From the NCBI RefSeq assembly GCF_016906305.1, contig NZ_JADDOL010000001.1, positions 124,001 to 188,000 on the forward strand: 64,000 nt of DNA. Direction: 5' to 3'. Both the position numbers and the translations under genes were made by a program. Source of the stretch: Alloalcanivorax marinus (GTDB taxonomy: Bacteria; Pseudomonadota; Gammaproteobacteria; Pseudomonadales; Alcanivoracaceae). Numbering within the stretch: position 1 is the first letter of the stretch; each line of letters begins with the position of its first letter. Under the pieces are notes generated by a model. The model saw only the letters and a program-made list of their open reading frames with translations. It had not been told where the DNA came from and ran no database searches. This document shows positions 52,305 through 60,847 of the stretch, one piece after another.

Positions 52305-53468
52305 TCAGCCGGGCTGCTTCTGGCCCATTACCATGGAGCGGACGTTGAGCGCGGACTGCTCCGCCACCGCCACGTAGGGCACCACGGAATCGCGGAAATC
52401 CCGGTAGGATTCGTAAATCCGCCGGGCCTGGTCGTTGCCGGCCACCAGATCCTGAATCACCTGCTCGCTGGTTTCGTACAGCTTCGTCAGCACCTCGTCC
52501 GGGAACCGGCGCAGCTGGGTGCCGTGCTCGTCCACCAGTTGCTTGAGGGCTTCCGCGTTGCGCGCGGTGAACTCATCGTAGATGTGCTGGTTTTCCGCCT
52601 CGGCGGCGTTCTTGACGATCTCCTGGAGGTCGTCGGGCAGCGATTCCCACTTCTCCTTGTTGATCATCATTTCCAGCATGGCGCCCGGCTCCGCCCAGCC
52701 CGGGTAGTAATAGTAGTCGGCCACCTTGTGCAGGCCGAAGGCCAGGTCGTTGTAGGGGCCGACCCAGTCAGCGGCGTCCAGGGCGCCGGTCTGCATGGAG
52801 GTGAACACCTCGCCGCCGGGCATCTGCACCGGGGTGGCGCCGATCCGCTGCATGATCTCGCCGGCCAGGCCCGGGGCCCGGATCTTGAGGCCCTTGATGT
52901 CCGCCAGGCTGTTGATTTCCTTACGGAACCAGCCGCCCATCTGGGTGCCGCTGTTGCCACAGGGCAGCGGCTTGATGCCGAAGCCGCCGTACAGCTCGTC
53001 CCACAGTTCCTGGCCGCCGCCGTAATTCATCCAGCTGTTGATTTCCTGGGCGGTGAGGCCGAAGGGCACGGCGGTGAAGAACGGCGTGGCCGGGTGCTTG
53101 CCCTTCCAGTAATAGGAAGCGGAATGCCCCATGTCGGCGCTGCCGTCGCGTACCGCGTCGAACACGCCCATGGCCGGCACCAGCTCACCGGCACCGTAGA
53201 CCTTCACCGTCAGGCGGCCGCCGGACATGGCGGTGACCCGCTCGGCGAAGCGGTTGGCGCCGGTGCCCAGGCCCGGGTAGTTCTTCGGCCAGGAGGTGAC
53301 CAGCTTCCATTCCAGGGTTTTCGCCGGTTTGCTGGCGGCGCCGTCGGGCTGGGCCGCGCCGGCGGCTTCACCGGATTGGGCGTTCTTGTTGTCGTCCTGG
53401 CCACAGCCGGCCAGAGCGGCGGCGCCGAGCCCCAGACCCAGGGCGGAAACGAATTTACGACGATCCAT
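52305..53468 (-). CDS. TRAP transporter substrate-binding protein (DctP/TakP-like)
   Basis: A 387-residue binding protein whose N-terminus DRRKFVSALGLGLGAAALAGCG combines a twin-Arg export motif with a lipobox (LAGC). The mature domain has LVTSWPKNYPGLGTGANRFAERV, GHSASYYWKGKHPATPFFTAVPFG, the GGWFRKEI segment where TRAP binding proteins place their carboxylate-contacting Arg, and GLKIRAPGLAGEIMQRIGATPVQMPGGEVF. It resembles TakP-type oxo-acid binders. It faces dctQM in opposite orientation. GGGAG precedes the ATG. Confidence 0.92.
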   Translation of the reverse strand: MDRRKFVSALGLGLGAAALAGCGQDDNKNAQSGEAAGAAQPDGAASKPAKTLEWKLVTSWPKNYPGLGTGANRFAERVTAMSGGRLTVKVYGAGELVPAMGVFDAVRDGSADMGHSASYYWKGKHPATPFFTAVPFGLTAQEINSWMNYGGGQELWDELYGGFGIKPLPCGNSGTQMGGWFRKEINSLADIKGLKIRAPGLAGEIMQRIGATPVQMPGGEVFTSMQTGALDAADWVGPYNDLAFGLHKVADYYYYPGWAEPGAMLEMMINKEKWESLPDDLQEIVKNAAEAENQHIYDEFTARNAEALKQLVDEHGTQLRRFPDEVLTKLYETSEQVIQDLVAGNDQARRIYESYRDFRDSVVPYVAVAEQSALNVRSMVMGQKQPG

Positions 53469-53535
53469 TGAAATCTCCCGATCGTGTTGTTGTTGTGCGA
53501 CGGATTAACGAAGAGCGATTCATCGCGGTGTTTAG

Positions 53536-55692
53536 TCAGATCACTTCCAGACGCGCGTACTGGCTCACCAGCCATTTGGTGCCGGCGCCGTCAAAATTGA
53601 TCTGCAGGCGGGCATTGGGCCCCTGGCCCTCGAAATGCAGCACCGTCCCCTCACCGAACTTGGGATGCAACACCCGCGCCCCCAGCACAATACCATTGGC
53701 ATCTTCCTGGCGCAGCGTTCCGCCGCCGCCCACCGGGCGGGTCACGCCGGCGCGGGCGCGGACCTCCTCCAGCAGTTCGCCGGGGATTTCGCGCAGGAAG
53801 CGGCTCGGCGGGTTGAAGGTCTCGTTGCCGTAGAGCCGGCGGCTTTCCGCGTGGGTCAGATACAGCTCGCGCATGGCGCGGGTCACGCCCACGTAGCACA
53901 GGCGCCGCTCCTCGGCGAGCCGCCCGGGCTCCTCGGCGGACATCTGGTGCGGAAACAGGCCCTCTTCCAGGCCGGTGATGAACACCACCGGAAACTCCAG
54001 CCCCTTGGCGGAGTGCAGGGTCATCATCTGCACCGCGTCCTCGTGGGCGTCGGCCTGGCCCTCGCCGGCCTCCAGGGCGGCGTGGTCGAGGAAGGCGGCG
54101 AGCGGATCGTCCTCGCCGTCCTCATCACCGAACTGGCGGGTGGCGGAAATCAGTTCGCGCAGGTTTTCCTGGCGCTGCTGGCCTTTCTCGCCCTTTTCCT
54201 GGCCGTGGAAGTCCAGCAGGCCACTGGCGGCGATCACGTGTTCGGTGGTCTCCGCCAGGTCCAGGTCGGCGGTTTCCTCCGCCAGCCGGTCCACCAGCTG
54301 CAGGAAGGCCAGCAGCGCATTGCCGGCGCGGGCGCTCAGCAGGCGTTCGTTGATCATCGCCGCCGCCGCGTCCCACAGCGGCAGGCCGCGCTCCCGGGCG
54401 ATCTGGCGCAGGGCTTCCAGGGTTTTGGCGCCGATGCCACGGGTGGGCGTGTTCACCACCCGCTCGAAGGCGGAGTCCGCCCGCCGGTTGCTGAGCAGAC
54501 GCAGGTAGGACAGGGCGTTCTTGATCTCGGCGCGCTCGAAGAAGCGCTGGCCGCCGTAGATGCGGTAGGGAATGCCGGCCTGCAGGAAGGCTTCCTCCAG
54601 CACCCGGGACTGGGCGTTGGAACGGTACAGCACCGCCATCTCGCGGCGCAGACCGCCCTGCTGCACCAGACTCTCCACCTTGCCGGCGATAAAGCGCGCT
54701 TCGTCCACCTCGTTGAAGCCCGCGTACAGCCGGATCGGGTCGCCGTCGCCGCCGTCGGTCCACAGTTCCTTGCCGAGCCGGTCGTTGTTGTTGTCGATCA
54801 CCGCGTTGGCCGCCCGCAGGATGGTGCCGGTGGAGCGGTAGTTCTGCTCCAGCCGCACGGTGCGGGTGTCTGGGAAATCGCGGCTGAACTTGTGGATGTT
54901 CTCGATCTTGGCGCCGCGCCAGCCGTAAATGGACTGGTCGTCGTCGCCGACGATGGTGACCGCGTTGTCGTCGCTGGCCAGCAGCCGCAGCCAGGCGTAC
55001 TGAATGGCGTTGGTGTCCTGGAACTCGTCCACCAGCAGATGCCGGAAGCGGCGCTGGTAATGGCCGCGCAGGCCGTCGTTGTCGCGGAACAGCTCCAGCA
55101 CCCGCAGCAGCATTTCGTTGAAATCCACCAGGCCGCCGCGCCCGCAGGCTTCCTCGTAGGCCAGATAGATCTTCTGCATGGTCTTAAGAAAGAGGTCGCC
55201 CTCGCCGATATCCATATGGGCGGCGCGCAGCCCCTCGTCCTTCTGGCCATTGATGAACCAGGTGGCCTGGCGGGCCGGCCAGCGCTGCTCGTCAAGCCCC
55301 AGCTCGCGGATCACCCGCCGGACCAGCCGTTGCTGGTCCTCGGCGTCGATGATCTCGAAGTTCTGGGGCAGGCCGGCCTCCTGCCAGTGGGCGCGCAGCA
55401 GCCGATGGGCGATATTGTGGAAGGTGCCCACCCACATGCCGCCGGCGGGCATCTCCAGGAGTTGTTCGATACGGCCGCGCATTTCGGCGGCCGCCTTGTT
55501 GGTGAAGGTCACCGCCAGCACGCCGAACGGCGAGGCCTGGCCGGTGGCGATCTGCCAGGCGATACGGTGCACCAGCACACGGGTTTTGCCCGAGCCGGCG
55601 CCGGCCAGCACCAGCAAATGGCGGTCCTCGGCGGTCACGGCGTCGCGTTGGGCGGCATTGAGGCCTTCGATCAGGGGGGTGATGTCATCCAT
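53536..55692 (-). CDS. uvrD: DNA helicase II UvrD
   Basis: A 718-residue superfamily 1 helicase: motif I VLAGAGSGKTRVLVHRIAW, motif II LLVDEFQDTNAIQ, motif III GDDDQSIYGWRGA, motif IV LEQNYRS, motif V/VI VQMMTLHSAKGLEF and LCYVGVTRAM. The C-terminus has LGARVLHPKFGEGTVLHFEGQ, a Tudor-like domain that binds RNA polymerase in UvrD/PcrA. It functions in nucleotide excision and mismatch repair. Length equals E. coli UvrD. Weak ribosome site. Confidence 0.96.
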   Translation of the reverse strand: MDDITPLIEGLNAAQRDAVTAEDRHLLVLAGAGSGKTRVLVHRIAWQIATGQASPFGVLAVTFTNKAAAEMRGRIEQLLEMPAGGMWVGTFHNIAHRLLRAHWQEAGLPQNFEIIDAEDQQRLVRRVIRELGLDEQRWPARQATWFINGQKDEGLRAAHMDIGEGDLFLKTMQKIYLAYEEACGRGGLVDFNEMLLRVLELFRDNDGLRGHYQRRFRHLLVDEFQDTNAIQYAWLRLLASDDNAVTIVGDDDQSIYGWRGAKIENIHKFSRDFPDTRTVRLEQNYRSTGTILRAANAVIDNNNDRLGKELWTDGGDGDPIRLYAGFNEVDEARFIAGKVESLVQQGGLRREMAVLYRSNAQSRVLEEAFLQAGIPYRIYGGQRFFERAEIKNALSYLRLLSNRRADSAFERVVNTPTRGIGAKTLEALRQIARERGLPLWDAAAAMINERLLSARAGNALLAFLQLVDRLAEETADLDLAETTEHVIAASGLLDFHGQEKGEKGQQRQENLRELISATRQFGDEDGEDDPLAAFLDHAALEAGEGQADAHEDAVQMMTLHSAKGLEFPVVFITGLEEGLFPHQMSAEEPGRLAEERRLCYVGVTRAMRELYLTHAESRRLYGNETFNPPSRFLREIPGELLEEVRARAGVTRPVGGGGTLRQEDANGIVLGARVLHPKFGEGTVLHFEGQGPNARLQINFDGAGTKWLVSQYARLEVI

Positions 55693-55849
55693 GGCGGCAA
55701 AGTTTATCAGAACCGCCGGCCCGACGCGGTAGATGTGAACGGCAACGCGCTATCCGGTTTCCCTATTCCCTGGGGCTGGGTAAACTGCCAAACAAAAAGC
55801 CGGGCGACCCACGCGACGGCGCCCGAGGCCCAGAGCCTGGAACGAACCT

Positions 55850-58717
55850 GTGTCGACTTCATCCGAGCCACATACCAGCAAGCAGCAGACGGCGGTCATC
55901 CGCGCCCAGTGCCAACACCTCACCAGTGGGGTGAAGAGCATGAACGTGCTGGAGGCCCTGGCCGTGATCGTCGCCCTGTGGGCCTATTGGAGCACCCCGA
56001 CGCCGCGCCCCTGGCTGGTGGGCTGGGCGCTGGTGGCACTGACCGTCCTGATGGCACGGCTGGCCTGGTTGCTGGCCTCGCGGGCCGGCTACGGCGGCGA
56101 CCGCCGCGACCTGTGGCGGGTGTCCCTGTCGATCCTGGTGTCCGCGGTGTGCATGGGCGCCGCCGGTTTCCTGTTCAACCCCGCCGACAGCCTGCTCTCC
56201 GATTCCATGCTCTATGCCCAGCTCACCATGAGCAGCCTGGGGATCGGCCTGAGTATTCTGGCGCTGGCCGCCTACAGCAGCCATCTGCCCACCGTGGTGC
56301 TCTACCAGGCCTGCCTGCTGGGGCCCGCCTGCGCACAGCTGATGGTGACCCACGACAGTGAGCCGGCGCTGGCGGCCATGCTGGTGGCGACCCTGGGCTT
56401 TCTGGTGGTCGCCGCGCGGCGCATCAACCAGACCACCCATCAGGCGCTGGATCTGCAGACCAGCAACACCGCCCTGATCGATTACCTGGACCGGGCCCGG
56501 GCCAACGCCGAGGCGCTCAATGAGAAGCTCGCCGAGGAGATCATGGAGCGCAAGGAAGCCCGCCGCCGCCTCCAGGAGGCCAACGACCGGCTGGAGTCCA
56601 TGGTCAGCGACCGTACCCACGCCCTGGAGCAGGCCAACAAGGAACTGAGCGCCGCCGGCGAGCGCCTGCAGCTGGCCCTGGACGCCAGCAACATCGGCCT
56701 GTGGGACTGGGACCTGCAAAGCGGCACCAACTATCACACCAATTTCGACCGCATCCTCGGCTACGAGAGCGAATACTTCCGCAACTTTTTCGGCGACCTG
56801 CAGCAGCTGGTTCACCCGGACGATTTTCCCGCCATCCGCCGCGCCATGGTGGGCCATTTCAAAGGCGAAACCGACCGCTATCACGCCATTTACCGGCTGC
56901 GCCACGCCAACGGCCCCTGGTGCTGGATCGAGGACGAGGGCCGCGTGGTGGAGTGGAGCGACAACGGCCGCGCCCTGCGTATGATCGGCACCCGCCGGGA
57001 CATCACCGCCGCCCGTGAAGCCCAGGAGCAGCAGCGGCTGGCGGCCACCGTGTTCGAGAACGCCCCGGAGGGCATCTTTATTCTCGACCGCCACTTCCGC
57101 TTCCTGGCGGTGAACGCCCGCTTCGAGCAGATCACCGGCTTCCGCGAATCGGAGGTGCTCGGCGAAAGCATGACCGACAACCCCCATGTGGAGCGCAACC
57201 GGGACATCTACCGCAGCATCACCCTGGCCCTGCGCCGCACCGGTTTCTGGGAAGGCGAAATCAGCGAGCGGCGGCGCAACGGCGAGCCGTTCCCGGAGTG
57301 GCTGCAGATCAGCAGCGTGCTGGACGAGAAACAGCGGGTGATCCGCTACGTGGGCATGCTCTCGGACCTGACCTCGCGCAAGGAAACCGAGGAGCGGGTG
57401 CAGTTCCTGTCCAACTACGACCGCCTCACCGGCCTGCCCAACCGCACCCTGTTCCGGGAGCGGCTGCAACGGGCCCTCACCCTGGCCCGGTTGAACCGGG
57501 AAAAGGCCGCCCTGCTGATGATCGACCTGGACCGCTTCAAGCCGATCAACGAAAGCCTGGGCCACGAAATCGGCGACCGGCTGCTCAAGCAGGCCGCCGA
57601 GCGCATCTGCTCCTGCGGGGTGAACGACGAGAACCTGGCCCGGGTGGGCGGCGACGAATTCACCCTGGTGCTGGAGGATTGCGGCGGCGAGTCCCAGATC
57701 GGCGTGCTCTGCCAGAAGCTGATCAACATGATGAAAAAGCCGTTCCTGATCGACGGCCACGAATTGCTGCTCGGCGCCAGCATCGGCATCAGCGTGTTCC
57801 CCAGCACCGCCCAGGAAGCCCAGGCGATGATCAACCAGGCGGAAATGGCGGTGCATCAGGCCAAGCGCGGCGGCGGCAACAACTTCCAGTTCTACCGCAT
57901 GGGCATGCAAATGGCGTCGGTGGAACAGCTGGCCCTGGAAACCAGCCTGCGCAAGGCGATCTTCAAAAACGAATTCGTGGTGCACTACCAGCCGAAGATG
58001 GACCTGGCCAGCGACACCATTTCCTCGGTGGAGGCGCTGGTGCGCTGGCAGCACCCCACCATGGGCCTGCTGGCGCCGTCCGAGTTCATCCCCCTGGCGG
58101 AGGAGTCCGGGCTGATTTCCGCCATCGGCGAACTGGTGCTGGAGCGCTCCTGCCGGCAGGCGCGGCAATGGCACCGGCGCGGGCTGGGCGACATCCGCGT
58201 GTCGGTGAACCTGTCCGCCCACCAGTTCCGCAAGGGCAACCTGGCGGACGTGGTGGACCGCATCCTGCATCTCACCGAGCTGCCCGCCCACCTTCTTGAG
58301 CTGGAGCTCACCGAAAGCCTGATCATGGAAGACATGGACCAGAACATCGCCCTGCTGCAGCGGCTGCGCGAGCGGGGCGTGGGCCTGTCACTGGACGACT
58401 TCGGCACCGGCTATTCGTCGCTGAACTACCTGAAGCGCTTCCCGGTGGACACCCTCAAGATCGACCGCACCTTCATCACCGACCTGCACAAGAGCGAGGA
58501 AGACGCGGCCATCACCCGGGCCATCATCGACATGGCGCACAACCTGAACATGAGCGTGGTGGCGGAAGGGGTGGAAACCGAACAGCACCTGGAGATCCTG
58601 CGCGATATGGATTGCGACAGCATCCAGGGCTACCTGATCAGCCGGCCGGTGGCCGAAGATCAGCTGCTCGCCTTGCTCAAGCGGCAGCACAACCGGGCCG
58701 GCGACGGGCCGGCCTGA
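55850..58717 (+). CDS. Membrane-associated PAS-GGDEF-EAL cyclic-di-GMP protein
   Basis: A 955-residue protein. The N-terminal membrane part has about six helices (residues 30-190), then a coiled coil (195-270), a PAS domain with PAC (about 270-390, NIGLWDWDLQ), a second PAS (about 392-510, FILDRHFRFLAVN), a GGDEF domain with intact RVGGDEF, and an EAL domain with EALVRW and DDFGTGYSSL. The inhibitory-site motif upstream of GGDEF was not seen. Both cyclase and phosphodiesterase signatures are kept, so either activity is possible. GTG start with a weak ribosome site. Confidence 0.94.
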   Translation: MSTSSEPHTSKQQTAVIRAQCQHLTSGVKSMNVLEALAVIVALWAYWSTPTPRPWLVGWALVALTVLMARLAWLLASRAGYGGDRRDLWRVSLSILVSAVCMGAAGFLFNPADSLLSDSMLYAQLTMSSLGIGLSILALAAYSSHLPTVVLYQACLLGPACAQLMVTHDSEPALAAMLVATLGFLVVAARRINQTTHQALDLQTSNTALIDYLDRARANAEALNEKLAEEIMERKEARRRLQEANDRLESMVSDRTHALEQANKELSAAGERLQLALDASNIGLWDWDLQSGTNYHTNFDRILGYESEYFRNFFGDLQQLVHPDDFPAIRRAMVGHFKGETDRYHAIYRLRHANGPWCWIEDEGRVVEWSDNGRALRMIGTRRDITAAREAQEQQRLAATVFENAPEGIFILDRHFRFLAVNARFEQITGFRESEVLGESMTDNPHVERNRDIYRSITLALRRTGFWEGEISERRRNGEPFPEWLQISSVLDEKQRVIRYVGMLSDLTSRKETEERVQFLSNYDRLTGLPNRTLFRERLQRALTLARLNREKAALLMIDLDRFKPINESLGHEIGDRLLKQAAERICSCGVNDENLARVGGDEFTLVLEDCGGESQIGVLCQKLINMMKKPFLIDGHELLLGASIGISVFPSTAQEAQAMINQAEMAVHQAKRGGGNNFQFYRMGMQMASVEQLALETSLRKAIFKNEFVVHYQPKMDLASDTISSVEALVRWQHPTMGLLAPSEFIPLAEESGLISAIGELVLERSCRQARQWHRRGLGDIRVSVNLSAHQFRKGNLADVVDRILHLTELPAHLLELELTESLIMEDMDQNIALLQRLRERGVGLSLDDFGTGYSSLNYLKRFPVDTLKIDRTFITDLHKSEEDAAITRAIIDMAHNLNMSVVAEGVETEQHLEILRDMDCDSIQGYLISRPVAEDQLLALLKRQHNRAGDGPA

Positions 58718-58719
58718 GG

Positions 58720-59703
58720 CTAATCGTCCAGGATCGCCAACGTTTCCGGTTTGGCGAAGAAGGGTTCGAGCTGCCGCCGCAGCCAGTCCTCCAGCATGCC
58801 CTTTTCCTTCAGGCGCTGTACCGCCGGCGGGCCGAAGCGCAGGGCGTCGTCCAGCAGATGCTCGCGGGTCAGGCCCACCTCGTCGATCAGCTCTCGCAGC
58901 GTCAGGTCCGCGTATTTGTCGAAGAAAGCGTCCACGCCGGCGTCCAGCTGGGTGGCGAAGTAATCGCTGTGGCGGAACTCCCGCCAGAAGTCATAGCCGA
59001 TCACGAACAGTTCCTGGATGTCCTCGCTGTCCAGCAGGTCGCGCAGGTCTTCCAGGGGGCGCTCGGCGAACTCCTGCCAGGCCACCAGCACCAGCTCGCG
59101 CAGGGCGCCCAGATTGTCGTCGCTGTACAGCCACGGGTCCGCCAGCAGCGCCGCCAGGCGCTCCTGCAGCCAGTCCTGCACGCGCAGCTCCAGGCCGGCG
59201 CGCCAGCGCGGCGGCACGCGCCGGTCGATCAGCCCGCGCACCGGCCCGGGCACGCCCTGGTGCAGCCAGGTCTTCAGGCCCAGCTGGGTGCCGCCGGCCA
59301 GCACCGCCAGCAGCACCGGATTGCGGCTCAACCAGCCGATGCCCTGCCGCGACAGGGGCACTTCCAGCAGCTTGTCCACCAGCGCCACCACGGTGGCTTC
59401 GTCCACCACCTCGCCCACCCGGCGCCGGGTGCGGATGCCGTGGTCGTAGAAGCGCTCCACCATTTCGCCCACCAGCTCCGGGATGCCGCCGCCCAGTTCC
59501 ACCTCGATGGCGTATTTGCGGGCGGTGAGCCGCACCTGCTCGGCGCTGACCATCTCGCCCAGGGTCAGCCGCTCTGCCTGCTCCAGCAAAAAGTCCAGCT
59601 CCCCTTCCAGCCAGCCGTCGATGCGGCCGGGCTCCAGGGTTTCGTGGACGTGGGCCACCAGGGCATCCAGTAAACGATCTGCCTTCTCTTGTTTATTCGC
59701 CAT
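58720..59703 (-). CDS. Conserved hypothetical protein, possibly membrane-associated
   Basis: A 327-residue acidic, Leu-rich helical protein. One hydrophobic stretch (LLAVLAGGTQLGLKTWL, about 138-155) could contact the membrane. There are no recognisable catalytic motifs. The end lies two bases after the stop of the convergent GGDEF-EAL gene. It stands divergent from the metal-dependent hydrolase at 59795. The ATG at 59703 with GGATG is chosen because the preceding part looks like intergenic sequence. Confidence 0.75.
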   Translation of the reverse strand: MANKQEKADRLLDALVAHVHETLEPGRIDGWLEGELDFLLEQAERLTLGEMVSAEQVRLTARKYAIEVELGGGIPELVGEMVERFYDHGIRTRRRVGEVVDEATVVALVDKLLEVPLSRQGIGWLSRNPVLLAVLAGGTQLGLKTWLHQGVPGPVRGLIDRRVPPRWRAGLELRVQDWLQERLAALLADPWLYSDDNLGALRELVLVAWQEFAERPLEDLRDLLDSEDIQELFVIGYDFWREFRHSDYFATQLDAGVDAFFDKYADLTLRELIDEVGLTREHLLDDALRFGPPAVQRLKEKGMLEDWLRRQLEPFFAKPETLAILDD

Positions 59704-59794
59704 CACGACATCCGTTCCTTCCTGTAAAGCCAACCGCGTTTGGCGGGCAGAATGTATCATCGGTCAATGTAACAATCATCAGAGGTACATCGCC

Positions 59795-60637
59795 ATGGCG
59801 ATCAACATTCTGCCCACGCGTCGTAATCTGCGTTTCAATCTGAACGCCGACAAGGCCCTGTCCTGGCATCGGGACGGGCGCAACGTGAGCCAGTTCCTGA
59901 ACACTCTGAGCCTGTTCTTCCCGGTGGGCGAACGCTTCTTCATCGATAGCGTGCGTCACTATCGCGATGTCGTCCAGGACCCGGACCTGAAAGCGGCGGT
60001 GACCGCGTTCATTGGCCAGGAGGCCATGCACGGCCGCGAGCACGAAGAGTACAACGAATTCGTCAACCAGGCCGGGGTGCCGGTGGCCGCCCAGGAAAAA
60101 ATCGTGGCGGCGCTTCTGGCGCGCTTGCAGAAGACCACGCCCAAGGCGTTCCAGCTGTCCGGCACCGTGGCCCTGGAGCACCTGACCGCGATCCTCGCCG
60201 ACGGCCTGCTGAGCCTGCCGGAGATTCTGGAAGGCGCCGACGAAGGCTACAAGGCGCTGTGGAATTGGCACGCCCTGGAGGAGACCGAGCACAAAGCGGT
60301 GGCCTTCGACGTCTACCAACTGGCGGTGGGCACCGACGACCAGGCCTCCGCCTACGCCCTGCGCTGCTTCGCCCTGGTGCTCTCCACCAGCGTGTTCTTC
60401 GCCCTGTTCCTGCCCTTCTACCTGCACAATGTGCGGGTCAGCGGTGGCCTGTTCGACCGCCAGGGCTGGCGCGCGGTATGGCGCCACAGCCTGGGCCGCA
60501 AGGGCATTTTCCGCTACACCGCCAAGGCCTGGCTGGACTGGTTCAAGCCCGGTTTCCATCCGTGGGACCACGACAATCGCGAATACCTGGAACGTTTCGA
60601 AGCGCTGTTGGGCGATGCCCTCAAGAAGGCGGCCTGA
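59795..60637 (+). CDS. Metal-dependent hydrolase (PF10118-like)
   Basis: A 280-residue protein with a ferritin-like helix layout. Conserved His/Glu residues occur in FIGQEAMHGREHEEYN, ALEHLTAILAD and WHALEETEHKAVAFDVYQ, in the order seen in the 'predicted metal-dependent hydrolase' family; the last part has a hydrophobic segment (VLSTSVFFALFLPFYL). Enzyme function is not established; a di-iron oxidase-like role is also possible. AGAGGTACATCGCC precedes the ATG. Ends 48 bases before a strong terminator. Confidence 0.82.
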   Translation: MAINILPTRRNLRFNLNADKALSWHRDGRNVSQFLNTLSLFFPVGERFFIDSVRHYRDVVQDPDLKAAVTAFIGQEAMHGREHEEYNEFVNQAGVPVAAQEKIVAALLARLQKTTPKAFQLSGTVALEHLTAILADGLLSLPEILEGADEGYKALWNWHALEETEHKAVAFDVYQLAVGTDDQASAYALRCFALVLSTSVFFALFLPFYLHNVRVSGGLFDRQGWRAVWRHSLGRKGIFRYTAKAWLDWFKPGFHPWDHDNREYLERFEALLGDALKKAA

Positions 60638-60685
60638 GCCCCTTCCCGATCCCCCGGAGATCGTCCCCCCGGCGATCCCGCTTTC

Positions 60686-60714
60686 AAGCCGGCAACCCCT
60701 TGCCGGCTTTTTTT
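60686..60714 (+). terminator. Rho-independent terminator of the metal-hydrolase gene
   Basis: AAGCCGGCAA (60686-60695) and TTGCCGGCTT (60700-60709) pair across a four-base loop and run into a seven-T tail. Confidence 0.9.
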
Positions 60715-60796
60715 ATGGCTCATCGTGGCGTCGATATCCGCGACGCGGAGCGTCACTGCTAAGCGGCCCGGCTGGAGGGACCAACCCCACCGTCAT

Positions 60797-60820
60797 AAAA
60801 AGGCCCCGCGAACGGGGCCT
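60797..60820 (-). terminator. Rho-independent terminator of the mechanosensitive channel gene
   Basis: AGGCCCCG-CGAA-CGGGGCCT (60801-60820) next to AAAA at 60797-60800, which is a T-run on the minus strand. It ends the minus-strand channel gene. Confidence 0.85.
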
Positions 60821-60847
60821 TTGAAGTTGGCGGGGGCGGGCGCCGGA

